In this document: in pieces, positions 29,793-38,266 of the stretch | Numbering within the stretch: position 1 is the first letter of the stretch | Layout: each line of letters starts with the position of its first letter | DNA from: an uncultured Ferrovum sp. | Lineage (GTDB): Bacteria; Pseudomonadota; Gammaproteobacteria; Burkholderiales; Ferrovaceae | Assembly (NCBI GenBank): GCA_903893215.1 | Contig: CAITLJ010000036.1 | Coordinates: forward strand, 1-38,526 | Length of the DNA stretch: 38,526 bases | Direction: 5' to 3' | Notes under the pieces: generated by a model | Databases searched by the model: none | The model's input: the letters and a program-made list of their open reading frames with translations, nothing else | What the model was told of the DNA's origin: nothing | Position numbers and translations under genes: made by a program

Positions 29793-30224
29793 ATGCGTCC
29801 TTCAACCCTGAATGCTCCCCGCCGCGCCAGTGGCTTTACCCTGCTCGAACTGCTGGTGGTGATGGTGATCATCGGCCTGCTCGCCGGTATCGTGGCTCCG
29901 CGTTACTTCTCGCAAGTGGGCAAGTCCAAGGTGACCAACGCAAAGGGCCAGATCAAGCTGTTCGCCGACGCACTGCAGGCATTCGCCACCGACACCGGGC
30001 ATTTCCCCACCACCGAGCAGGGTCTGGCCTCGCTGGTGGCGCGGCCCCAGAACGAATCTGCCTGGCGCGGACCCTACCTGACCAAGGGCGTGCCGAACGA
30101 CCCGTGGGGCAATCCGTATGTTTACAAATCGCCCGGCGAACACGGCGACTTCGACCTGGAGTCCTTCGGCAAGGACGGTCAGCCGGGTGGCACGGACGAC
30201 AACGCTGACATCACCAACTGGTAA
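29793..30224 (+). CDS. gspG: GspG, major pseudopilin of a type II secretion-like system
   Basis: The 143-aa prepilin has a short leader (MRPSTLNAPRRASG) cut before FTLLELLVVMVIIGLLAGIV, with Glu at position 5 of the mature protein. The C-terminal region has the calcium-site pattern of GspG: LTKGVPNDPWGNPYVYKSPGE and FDLESFGKDGQPGGTDDNADI. GspG subunits build the periplasmic pseudopilus that pushes substrates through the secretin. The start follows the basic leader; an upstream TTG (29754) is less likely. TATCAT at 29745-29750 is a possible -10. It is the first gene of the secretion operon. Confidence 0.94.
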   Translation: MRPSTLNAPRRASGFTLLELLVVMVIIGLLAGIVAPRYFSQVGKSKVTNAKGQIKLFADALQAFATDTGHFPTTEQGLASLVARPQNESAWRGPYLTKGVPNDPWGNPYVYKSPGEHGDFDLESFGKDGQPGGTDDNADITNW

Positions 30225-30236
30225 GCCGGCCAGATC

Positions 30237-31421
30237 ATGCAATTCCAGGTGCGCGCCGTATCCGCGGGCAAGCTATCGGTACTGACCTTCGAGGCGCCTG
30301 ACCCCGCCGATGCCAGCCGTCAGGCACAGGCGCAGGGTTATATGGTGCTGTCGGTGCAGGCCGAACGTGCTGGCGGTGGCCTGCTCACCCGCGGTGCACG
30401 TTTTCCGCTGATCCTGTTCAGCCAGGAACTGCTGGCGCTGCTGGAAGCGGGCCTGAGCCTGGTCGAGTCGATCGAGGCACTCACCGAAAAAGAATCCCGT
30501 CCCGACACCAAGCGCGTGCTGAAGGGCGTGGTCGACCAGCTCTATGAAGGCCGCACGCTGTCGGCGGCCATGGCCAAGTTTCCGCGCGAATTTCCCGACC
30601 TGTACGCCGCCACCGTGCGCGCCAGCGAACGCACCGGCGACCTGCCGCAGGCCTTGCAGCGCTATGTGGATTACCAGTCACAGATGGAAATCGTGCGCAA
30701 GAAGATTACGAGCGCGCTGATCTATCCGGTGATCCTGCTGGTCACCGGCCTGCTGGTCACGGTATTCCTGCTCGGCTTTGTGGTGCCCAGCTTTTCCTCG
30801 ATTTATGCCGACCTCGGCACCAAGCTGCCACTGATGTCGCGCATCCTGCTGAGCTGGGGCCAGCTGCTGGAAGCCAACGGCGCGCTGATCGGTACCGTGG
30901 CCGGCGGCACGGTGGTGTTCCTGATCTGGTTCATGGGCCGCGAAAGTACGCGCTCCTGGCTGCTCGCCAAGCTATGGACCATTCCGGCCCTGGGCGAGAA
31001 GGTCCGCATTTATCAGCTGGCGCGCTTCTACCGCACACTGGGCATGCTGCTGGCGGGCGGCACCCCGGCAGTCACGGCGCTCACCATGAGTGCCGACCTG
31101 CTGCAGGCCGGCCTGCGCGACCGCCTGCAGGCGGCCTCGCTGCGCATTCGCGAAGGCATCGCACTCAGCACCGCCATGGAAGAAAACGGCCTGACCACAC
31201 CCGTGGCGCAACGCATGCTGGCCGTGGGTGAACGCACCGGCCGTATGGGCGAGATGACCGACCGTGTGGCGGCCTTTTACGACGAAGAAATCGCCCGTTT
31301 TGTCGACTGGTTCACCCGGCTGTTCGAGCCGCTGCTGATGGCCTTCATCGGCATCGTGATCGGCGGCATCGTGGTGGCCATGTACCTACCCATTTTTGAG
31401 CTCGCCGGGAGTATCCAGTGA
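30237..31421 (+). CDS. gspF: GspF, inner-membrane platform protein
   Basis: The 394-aa product has the two homologous cytoplasmic GspF/PilC domains (about residues 60-180 and 265-385) and three membrane segments (about 165-190, 215-235, 365-390). Typical strings: FSQELLALLEAGLSLVESIE, ALIYPVILLVTGLLVTVFLL, ARFYRTLGMLLAGGTPAVTA and VGERTGRMGEMTDRVAAFYD. It couples the ATPase to pseudopilin assembly. It follows gspG by 12 bp and overlaps gspE by four bases. Confidence 0.96.
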   Translation: MQFQVRAVSAGKLSVLTFEAPDPADASRQAQAQGYMVLSVQAERAGGGLLTRGARFPLILFSQELLALLEAGLSLVESIEALTEKESRPDTKRVLKGVVDQLYEGRTLSAAMAKFPREFPDLYAATVRASERTGDLPQALQRYVDYQSQMEIVRKKITSALIYPVILLVTGLLVTVFLLGFVVPSFSSIYADLGTKLPLMSRILLSWGQLLEANGALIGTVAGGTVVFLIWFMGRESTRSWLLAKLWTIPALGEKVRIYQLARFYRTLGMLLAGGTPAVTALTMSADLLQAGLRDRLQAASLRIREGIALSTAMEENGLTTPVAQRMLAVGERTGRMGEMTDRVAAFYDEEIARFVDWFTRLFEPLLMAFIGIVIGGIVVAMYLPIFELAGSIQ

Positions 31422-33118
31422 ACGCACCCCGCTCCATCCCTCCGCGTCCGGGCGCCGCCATCCCGCCGCAGGCGATCATGCAGGCGCGCCTTGACGCGCA
31501 GTCCACCCGTCGTCCGGTGGTGGAAGTGCTCGACGAGCAACTGGCGCTGGCCGCGCCGGTATTCACCGAGGCGCTGTCCGACCTGTTCCATTACCGCACC
31601 ATCGGCATGGGCGAACTGCGCGGCGTGGAGCCGGATTTCACCGTGCTGCCCTTCACCGAGGCGCTGGCGCACCGCTGCATTCCTGTGCGTGAATCGCACG
31701 GCGCACTGCTGCTGGTATTCGGCGATCCATTCGACACCGCCCTGCAGGCCTGGGCTGATGCCACCTTGCCCGAAGCCTTCGAGTGGCGTCTGGCCCATCA
31801 CCGCGATATCGGTGCCTTCCTGGCCAGCCAGGAAGAAACCCTGCACGCCATGGATGGGGCGCTGCAGAACGCCCGTCGCGATGGCAGCAGCGACAGCAAG
31901 GTGGACGACCTGTCGCTGAAGACCATCAGCGAAGACACCAGTCCGATCGTCAAGCTGGTCAACTCCACCCTGTATGACGCGCTGAAAACGTCGGCGTCCG
32001 ACATTCACCTGGAAACCAACCCGGGTGGCCTCGCCATCAAGTACCGGGTCGACGGCGTGCTCACCCACGTGGGATCCCTGGGCGGCCTCGACCAGGCCGA
32101 GCAGGTGATCTCGCGCCTGAAGGTGATGTCCGAGCTCGACATTGCCGAGCGTCGCGTCCCGCAGGATGGCCGCTTCAAGGTATCGATCCGCGGCCGCGAA
32201 GTGGACTTCCGCGTGTCGATCATGCCGAGCATTTTTGGCGAAGACGCGGTTCTGCGTATCCTCGACAAGCAGAGCCTGTCGGACGAGATGCGCGGCTTAC
32301 GCCTGGATACCCTGGGACTGGCCGAAGATGCCATCGAGCGGCTGCGCCGCCTGGCCAACGAACCCTATGGCATGGTGCTGGTCACCGGCCCGACCGGTAG
32401 CGGCAAGACCACCACGCTGTATGCCGCCATCTCCGAGATCAACCACGGCCAGGACAAGATCATCACCATCGAAGACCCGGTCGAGTACCAGCTGCCCGGG
32501 GTGCTGCAGATTCCGGTCAACGAGAAAAAAGGACTGACTTTCGCTCGCGGCCTGCGCTCGATCCTGCGTCACGACCCCGACAAGATCATGGTGGGTGAAA
32601 TCCGTGACTCGGAAACGGCGCAGATCGCCATCCAGTCGGCCCTGACCGGTCACCTGGTGTTTACCACGGTGCACGCCAACAACGTGTTCGACGTGATTGG
32701 CCGCTTCATGCATATGGGCGTGGATCCCTACAGTTTTGTGTCGGCATTGAACGGCATCCTGGCGCAGCGTCTGGTGCGGCGCATCTGCCCGGATTGCACC
32801 ACCGAGGACGCCCCGGACGCGCGTACCCTGGCCGATGCCGGTCTGGGCGAAACGGATGTCAGCGCATGGCATTTCCGTCGCGGCTCGGGCTGCGGGCACT
32901 GCCGCGGCACCGGTTATCGCGGCCGTCGTGCGATTGCCGAAATCCTTACCCTCAACGATGAAATCCGTGAACTGATCACCGCACGTGCGCCTGTCCGCCA
33001 GATCAAGGATGTGGCCCGGCGCAACGGGACCCGGTTGCTGCGCGACGCTGCGCTCGACCTGGTCAAGGAAGGAATCACCAGCTTGCAGGAAGCCAACCGT
33101 GTCACTTTTGTCTCGTAG
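31418..33118 (+). CDS. gspE: GspE, assembly ATPase
   Basis: The 566-aa product is the hexameric cytoplasmic ATPase that powers pseudopilus assembly. Order: N1/N2 domains (1-150), then the RecA-like core with Walker A GPTGSGKTTTLYAA (about 324-331), the Asp box IIIEDPVEYQ-like ITIEDPVEYQLPGVLQ, the His box TGHLVFTTVHANN, and a zinc-binding C4 element (CPDC ... GCGHC). GTG at 31418 is the start, overlapping the gspF stop as GTGA, with GGGAG upstream. The C4 motif is shared by GspE and PilB. Confidence 0.96.
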   Translation: MNAPRSIPPRPGAAIPPQAIMQARLDAQSTRRPVVEVLDEQLALAAPVFTEALSDLFHYRTIGMGELRGVEPDFTVLPFTEALAHRCIPVRESHGALLLVFGDPFDTALQAWADATLPEAFEWRLAHHRDIGAFLASQEETLHAMDGALQNARRDGSSDSKVDDLSLKTISEDTSPIVKLVNSTLYDALKTSASDIHLETNPGGLAIKYRVDGVLTHVGSLGGLDQAEQVISRLKVMSELDIAERRVPQDGRFKVSIRGREVDFRVSIMPSIFGEDAVLRILDKQSLSDEMRGLRLDTLGLAEDAIERLRRLANEPYGMVLVTGPTGSGKTTTLYAAISEINHGQDKIITIEDPVEYQLPGVLQIPVNEKKGLTFARGLRSILRHDPDKIMVGEIRDSETAQIAIQSALTGHLVFTTVHANNVFDVIGRFMHMGVDPYSFVSALNGILAQRLVRRICPDCTTEDAPDARTLADAGLGETDVSAWHFRRGSGCGHCRGTGYRGRRAIAEILTLNDEIRELITARAPVRQIKDVARRNGTRLLRDAALDLVKEGITSLQEANRVTFVS

Positions 33119-33935
33119 TCAGCTGCGCATCGCCCTGACCCCGACCAGTGTCGTGCTGGTACGCACCGAGGGGTGGCTGAATCCGCGGGTGAGCGGATCG
33201 CAGACCTTCGTGGTCGAGCCACAGCCCGGCGCACGTCCGTGGGAAGCCACTGTCAGCGCGCTGGTGCGTGCCTTGCCGCTGTTCAGCAAACCGGGCGAGC
33301 CGATCACCCTGGTGCTGTCCAATCACTTCTGTCACTACCTGATGCTGCCGGCCCTGCCCACGCTGGCCAGCGAGGAAGAAGACGCCGCCTTTGCGCGTCA
33401 CACCTTCCGCGAAATCTATGGCGAGACCATGGATGGCTGGACCATCCGGGTGTCCGGCGACTCGCCGGCGCAACCACGGCTGGCCGCCGCGATCGACGCC
33501 AACCTGCTGCTTGCGCTACAGCGTAGCGTTGGCGAAGCCAAGCTCAAGCTGCGTTCAGTACAGCCCTACCTGATGGCTGCCTTCAATGCGTGGCACAAGG
33601 AACTGGGCCGGGCACCGGTCTGGTTTGCACTCTACGAGCCCGGCCGCCTGTGCATCAGCCTGTGCACGCATGAGGGCGTGCGTAGCGTGCGTGCCGCCCC
33701 CGCCAACGACGAATGGCGCATCGAGTTGCCGATGCTGATGCAGCGCGAGGCCAACCTGCAGGTCACCGACAGTGGCGTGCAGCCTGACCATTGTCTGGTC
33801 TTTCATCCGAGCCAGCCGCTTGCCGCACAGGTGCGCAACATGCCCGGGCATCTGGCGGCGCTGACCCTGCCGGAGGCGCGCCATGACGCGGGCGACAGCG
33901 TGCAGGCACTGGCCATGGCCCTGATCGGAGTATGA
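33099..33935 (+). CDS. PilM/GspL-like assembly protein
   Basis: The 278-aa product starts at GTG 33099, 20 bases inside gspE, chosen because AGGAAG (33087-33092) stands 6 nt before it. No signal peptide or clear membrane segment is visible, so it should be cytoplasmic. RIALTPTSVVLVRTEG near the N-terminus fits the first strand pair of the actin-like PilM/MshI/GspL-cyto fold, and AAAIDANLLLALQRSVGEAKLKLRSVQPY fits the central part. Similarity is faint; the call relies mainly on position between gspE and PilN-like and PilO-like genes. It would link the ATPase to the membrane proteins that follow. Confidence 0.6.
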   Translation: MSLLSRSQLRIALTPTSVVLVRTEGWLNPRVSGSQTFVVEPQPGARPWEATVSALVRALPLFSKPGEPITLVLSNHFCHYLMLPALPTLASEEEDAAFARHTFREIYGETMDGWTIRVSGDSPAQPRLAAAIDANLLLALQRSVGEAKLKLRSVQPYLMAAFNAWHKELGRAPVWFALYEPGRLCISLCTHEGVRSVRAAPANDEWRIELPMLMQREANLQVTDSGVQPDHCLVFHPSQPLAAQVRNMPGHLAALTLPEARHDAGDSVQALAMALIGV

Positions 33936-34474
33936 GCATGCGTCAACAACTCCACCTTGATTTCCAGCAGGGCCAGCCCCTGGTGCACTGGAGCGGTGCG
34001 CTGGTGCTGGTCACCGGCCTGATCTGCGCCGGCATCACGCTGAGCAGCCATCTGGCCCTGCAGGCGCAGATCGGCAGCGCTGACCAGCGCGTGACGGCCG
34101 CCCAGAAGGTGCTGCGCCGTCAGGCGCCGCCGCCCAAGCCGGGGGCCCCAAGCCCGCTGCAACTGGAACAGAGCCGGCAGGCCAATGAAGTGCTCGCCCT
34201 GCTTGGGCTGCCATGGCAGGACGCACTCGGCCAGATCGAGGCCACCGAGGCAAAAGATCTCTCCCTGCTCAGCATCGAACCCGACATGCAGAAAGGTTTC
34301 ATCCGGCTCGGCGGCGAGGCCAAGAGCTATCAGGCCATCCTGATCTACATGAAGGCGCTGCAGACCCGCCCTGGCCTCAGCGAAGTGGTGCTGCAAACCC
34401 ACAACGTGGAAGACCAGAAGCCGGGCACACCCACCCACTTCCTGATCACTGCCCGCTGGAGCGCTGCCCGATGA
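33932..34474 (+). CDS. PilN-like inner-membrane assembly protein
   Basis: The 180-aa product has a short cytoplasmic start (MSMRQQLHLDFQ), one membrane helix (about residues 24-45, ALVLVTGLICAGITLSSHLA), a coiled-coil-like stretch, and a ferredoxin-like periplasmic domain (DLSLLSIEPDMQKGFIRLGGEAKSY divided by LRLGGEAK-type features, then YMKALQTRPGLSEVVL). The ATG overlaps the previous stop (ATGA). The pattern is that of PilN, MshJ or the membrane part of GspL. The exact family cannot be fixed by eye. Confidence 0.6.
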   Translation: MSMRQQLHLDFQQGQPLVHWSGALVLVTGLICAGITLSSHLALQAQIGSADQRVTAAQKVLRRQAPPPKPGAPSPLQLEQSRQANEVLALLGLPWQDALGQIEATEAKDLSLLSIEPDMQKGFIRLGGEAKSYQAILIYMKALQTRPGLSEVVLQTHNVEDQKPGTPTHFLITARWSAAR

Positions 34475-35016
34475 ACCGTCTGCTCCTGCAACGTACCCTG
34501 CGCCGTGCCGGCCCACTGGGCCTGGCGGGTGGCGTGCTGCTGGCGGCTTCGCTCGTCGCGTGGTTCGGCGTGATCGAGCCCGAGAGCACGCACCTCAATG
34601 CGGCACTGACCGAAAGCATGCAGCTGCAATCCCGGGTGCGCAGCGCCCTGCCCACCGCCCGCGAGATCCGCGAGACGCCCGACGAACAGCTGCAGCGCTT
34701 TTACGGCTTCTTTCCGGGCACCAGCACGGTACCGGACTGGCTGGCCGTGATCGACCATGCTGCGGCCAAAGAACATCTGGTGCTGCAGCAGGGCGAATAC
34801 CGCATCGTGCGGGACCGCCTGGGTCTGCTCACCCGCTATCAGATCAACCTGCCGCTAAAAGGCAGTTACCTGCAGATCGCCGGTTTCCTGCAGCGCGTGC
34901 TGAAAGAAATCCCTATCGCCGCCATCGAGTCGCTCAGTTTCGAACGACAGCAGGTGGGCGACCAAACACTTGATGCGAAGCTTCGCTTGACCCTATTTTT
35001 CGGGAGAGAATCATGA
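34471..35016 (+). CDS. PilO/GspM-like inner-membrane assembly protein
   Basis: The 181-aa product has one N-terminal membrane helix (about residues 14-35, GLAGGVLLAASLVAWFG), a short coiled coil, and a periplasmic ferredoxin-like domain ending LDAKLRLTLFFGRES. LPLKGSYLQIAGFLQRVLKEI is typical of PilO (LxxxGxYxxLxxFL). It starts inside the previous stop (ATGA) and ends overlapping the secretin start (ATGA). With the two preceding genes it makes a PilM-N-O type alignment complex in place of GspL and GspM. Confidence 0.65.
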   Translation: MNRLLLQRTLRRAGPLGLAGGVLLAASLVAWFGVIEPESTHLNAALTESMQLQSRVRSALPTAREIRETPDEQLQRFYGFFPGTSTVPDWLAVIDHAAAKEHLVLQQGEYRIVRDRLGLLTRYQINLPLKGSYLQIAGFLQRVLKEIPIAAIESLSFERQQVGDQTLDAKLRLTLFFGRES

Positions 35017-37514
35017 GTCCCCTCGTTCGCTTTATGCGGCGTACCCTTTGGCTGACCGGCATCCTTGCGGTGCTTCTGGCCGGTTGCGCCACCAAGAACC
35101 TGCGCGAGGAAGGACTGAGCGCGATTGATGCAGGCCAGTTTGGCGACGGCTTCACAAAGTTGCGCCAGGCGGTGGCCGACGACCCGCGCAACACCCAGCT
35201 GCGACAGGAGTTGCGGCTGCGTGAGGAGCAGATCATGCGCCGGCTGATCACGCAGGCCGACAACGACCGGATCAATGGCAACCTGGACAGTGCGCGCAGG
35301 TTGTACCGCGGCGCCCTGGAGGTGGACCACGATTATCCGCGCGCCGTGGCAGGTATTGCCGCCGTAGATCTGGCCGAACGCCATGCCGCACGCATGGTGC
35401 TCGCCGAACAGGCAATCGCCAAGAACGATCGCGATGGCGCCAATGCCATCCTGCGCACCATCCTGCAGGAAAACCCGCAGCACCTCGACGCCCGCAACAT
35501 GCAGCGCCGACTGGCCGAAGACCAGGCACGCGAAGCCAGCAGCGGGCCGTCGTTCCGCCTGCAGGGCCGCAAGCCGGTCACGCTGGAATTCCGCGATGCC
35601 ACCCTCAAGCTGGTATTCGAAGCCCTCTCGAAGGCTGCCGGCATCAACATCCTGCTCGACCGCGACCTGAAAGGCGATACCAAAACCACCATCTTCGTGA
35701 AGGACGCCACGGTGGAAGATGCGATCGACCTGCTGCTGTTGCAGAACCAGCTGGAAAAGAAGGTGATCAGCGACAACACGCTGTTCATCTATCCCAATCA
35801 GCCGAGCAAGGTGAAGGACTATCAGGACCTGAAGATCCGCAACTTCCAGCTGACCAATGCCGACGCCAAGCAAGTGCAGACCATGCTGAAGACGCTGCTC
35901 AAGACGCGCGACCTGTTCGTCGACGAAAAGACCAATTCGGTGATCATGCGGGACACGCCCGAGGCCATCCGCCTGGCCGAAAAGCTGATCAACACGCAGG
36001 ATCTGGCCGAACCCGAAGTGCTGCTGGAAGTGGAAGTGCTGGAAGTCAACCGCTCCAACCTGGAGCAACTCGGCATCAACTGGCCGACCTCGCTGGCCCT
36101 GTCTTTCACCGGCCAACCGGCACAGACCTCCACCACGTTCAACAATGGCACGCCGATCCAGACCACCACGCCGGCCACCAACCTCACCCTGCGCAACCTG
36201 GCCCAAATCACGCCGGGTACCATTCAGGTCGGCACTTTGTCCGGCAGCATCGACTTCCAGCGCCAGGTCGGCGATACCAACACCCTGTCCAGTCCGCGCA
36301 TCCGTGTTCGCAACAAGGAAAAGGCCAAGATCCTGATCGGCGACCGCGTACCGGTGATCACCAATTCGGTCACGCCAGTGGCCACGGGCACCCCGGTGGT
36401 GACCGGTTCGGTGACCTATCTGGATGTTGGTCTGAAGCTGGACGTCGAACCCAATATCTATCTGGATGACGACATTGCCATCAAGATGAACCTGGAAGTA
36501 TCCAACATCGCCAAGACGGTGCAGGGCCAGGGCGGCACGCTGGCATATCAGATCGGTACGCGCACGGCCAGTACCGTGCTGCGCCTGAAGGATGGCGAAA
36601 CGCAGATCCTGGCCGGCCTGATCAGTGATGATGACCGCAAGTCGATGTCCGGCATCGACGGACTTTCGCAGCTGCCAGTGCTGGGCCGCCTGTTCGGCAG
36701 TACCAATACCAACAAGGCGAAGAATGAGATCGTGCTGACCATCACGCCGCATCTGATCCGCGGTGTGCGTCGCCCGGACGCCAACGATATGGAATTCTGG
36801 ACCGGCACCGAAACCACCCTGCGCACCCGTCCTTCCGGCGCGCTCAGCATTGGCAAGGTTGCCCAGGGCAGCAGCGTGGCGGCCATGGCCAACGGCAATG
36901 TGACGCAGGCGGGCAATCTGGCCAGCCCCACACCGACGGCCGTGCGCAGTGCACCTGCCGCAGTCGCACCGGCAGCCACCGGCGCACCAGAAACGGATCC
37001 AGGCGCAAGCGCAGGCGGCATCAAACCCGGTGCTGTTCCCATCGCCAACGCAGCTGCCGCAGGCGTGCCGGGCACTCCGGGTGCGGTAGCCAATGCCGCG
37101 ATGTCGCTGAGCTGGCGGGCACCTGGCGTCCTCAAGGTAGGCCAGGAATTCACCCTGCCATTGCTGATCCGCACCGGCCAGCCGGTGGGCACCCTGCCGG
37201 CCACGCTGCATTACGATCCTACCGTGTTCGGGCTGGTACGCGTGACCGAGGGTGATTTCTTCAAGTCAGGCGGCGCCAAGAGTTCCTTCGACCCCACCGT
37301 GGATGAGCTGGCCGGGCAAATCACCCTGCAGGCCAGCCAGCCGGGGGGACGTGGCCTGGCCAGTTCGGGCATCGTGGCCAACGTGGTGCTGCGCGCCAAA
37401 CAGGCCAGCGAACAGGCGGAAGTCAGCATCACCAGCGCGACTCCGGCCAGTCCCACCGGAACACCGCTCACGGTCAACCTGCCCGCAGCACTGCAACTGC
37501 GCGTGACGGAATGA
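35013..37514 (+). CDS. gspD: Lipoprotein secretin with N-terminal repeats and C-terminal cohesin-like domain
   Basis: The 833-aa product should form the outer-membrane channel. Domains: lipoprotein signal with LAGC lipobox (Cys25); a helical TPR-like region (about 30-180); an STN/N0-like domain (189-256, VTLEFRDATLKLVFEAL); an N1-like domain (275-335); the secretin core (about 335-582), with SPRIRVRNKEKAKILIGDRV and the end VLTITPHLIRG; an Ala/Pro/Gly linker (583-696); and a terminal cohesin-like beta domain (697-833) with FTLPLLIRTGQPVG, LHYDPTVFGLVRV and ASSGIVANVVLRAK. The lipid anchor may remove the need for a separate pilotin. The start has GGGAG upstream and overlaps the previous stop. 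PilQ/MshL relations are possible; GspD is used in a broad sense. Confidence 0.9.
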   Translation: MSPLVRFMRRTLWLTGILAVLLAGCATKNLREEGLSAIDAGQFGDGFTKLRQAVADDPRNTQLRQELRLREEQIMRRLITQADNDRINGNLDSARRLYRGALEVDHDYPRAVAGIAAVDLAERHAARMVLAEQAIAKNDRDGANAILRTILQENPQHLDARNMQRRLAEDQAREASSGPSFRLQGRKPVTLEFRDATLKLVFEALSKAAGINILLDRDLKGDTKTTIFVKDATVEDAIDLLLLQNQLEKKVISDNTLFIYPNQPSKVKDYQDLKIRNFQLTNADAKQVQTMLKTLLKTRDLFVDEKTNSVIMRDTPEAIRLAEKLINTQDLAEPEVLLEVEVLEVNRSNLEQLGINWPTSLALSFTGQPAQTSTTFNNGTPIQTTTPATNLTLRNLAQITPGTIQVGTLSGSIDFQRQVGDTNTLSSPRIRVRNKEKAKILIGDRVPVITNSVTPVATGTPVVTGSVTYLDVGLKLDVEPNIYLDDDIAIKMNLEVSNIAKTVQGQGGTLAYQIGTRTASTVLRLKDGETQILAGLISDDDRKSMSGIDGLSQLPVLGRLFGSTNTNKAKNEIVLTITPHLIRGVRRPDANDMEFWTGTETTLRTRPSGALSIGKVAQGSSVAAMANGNVTQAGNLASPTPTAVRSAPAAVAPAATGAPETDPGASAGGIKPGAVPIANAAAAGVPGTPGAVANAAMSLSWRAPGVLKVGQEFTLPLLIRTGQPVGTLPATLHYDPTVFGLVRVTEGDFFKSGGAKSSFDPTVDELAGQITLQASQPGGRGLASSGIVANVVLRAKQASEQAEVSITSATPASPTGTPLTVNLPAALQLRVTE

Positions 37515-38266
37515 GACCAGGGCGGGCACAGGGCTTCACGCTCATCGAGCTGATGGTCACCTTGGCCATCGTGGCTGTGCTCGCCCGCCTCGCCCTGCCC
37601 CTGACGCAGCTGGTTGCCAAACGCGCCAAAGAACACGAACTGCGCGCCAACCTGCGCACCGTGCGCGACGCGCTCGACCGTTACAATGAACTGTGGCGTT
37701 ATTCGTGCACGCAGCAGACCAGTAACGGCGCCAGCGCGGGCGGGCAAGGTGCCGCTGGCACCGGTGCAGCCACCATTGTGGGCGGCATCAACGGTGCGGC
37801 ACCGGTGGGCGGTTCGGTCGGTGCCGGGGGCAATACTGGCGGCAATGTGGCCGGCGGCGGCAGCGCCGGCTCGGTCGGTGCGGCCGGGCTCGGCGGCGCC
37901 GGCGGCGTGTCCGCGTCGACGGTGCAGACGATTGGCGGCAATGCCGGCAATGCAGCCACCGTGCTGCCTACCCCGCCAAAGATGGAATGCACCGCTGGCA
38001 GCACCGGCTGGCCCAAAGACCTGCAGGTGCTGGTGGACGGGGTAACCAATATCGCAAGTGCGCAACCGGGCGCCAAGGTGTACTTTCTGCGCCGCATTCC
38101 GCGCGACCCGCTCTTTGTGGACAGCGGGGCCGCCCCGATCGATACCTGGGGCAAGCGAAGTTCGGCCAGTTCGGCCACCGAACCCCAGGAGGGCGACGAT
38201 GTCTTCGACGTGTACTCGCTCTCGACTGCCAACGACATCACCGGAAGGCCCTATCGTGAATGGTAA
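37511..38266 (+). CDS. Type II pseudopilin with a large Gly-rich insertion
   Basis: The 251-aa prepilin has leader MRPGRAQG, cut before FTLIELMVTLAIVAVLARLA, with Glu5 present. The stalk ends LRTVRDALDRYNELW. The C-terminal part, GWPKDLQVLVDGV, RIPRDPLFVD and DVFDVYSLSTANDITGRPYREW, is the form seen in a PulG-like pseudopilin group. Between them, residues about 71-150 are almost all Gly, Ala, Ser, Val and Asn, bracketed by Cys66 and Cys160, which could form a disulfide at the base of the loop. It starts inside the secretin stop (ATGA) and overlaps the next pseudopilin by 11 bases. The minor or major role is unknown. Confidence 0.85.
   Translation: MRPGRAQGFTLIELMVTLAIVAVLARLALPLTQLVAKRAKEHELRANLRTVRDALDRYNELWRYSCTQQTSNGASAGGQGAAGTGAATIVGGINGAAPVGGSVGAGGNTGGNVAGGGSAGSVGAAGLGGAGGVSASTVQTIGGNAGNAATVLPTPPKMECTAGSTGWPKDLQVLVDGVTNIASAQPGAKVYFLRRIPRDPLFVDSGAAPIDTWGKRSSASSATEPQEGDDVFDVYSLSTANDITGRPYREW

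Noticed and set aside
34866-37211. 781-codon minus-strand frame opposite the secretin
   Set aside because: The secretin and PilO-like genes have domains, SD sites and operon overlaps; the opposite frame has none.
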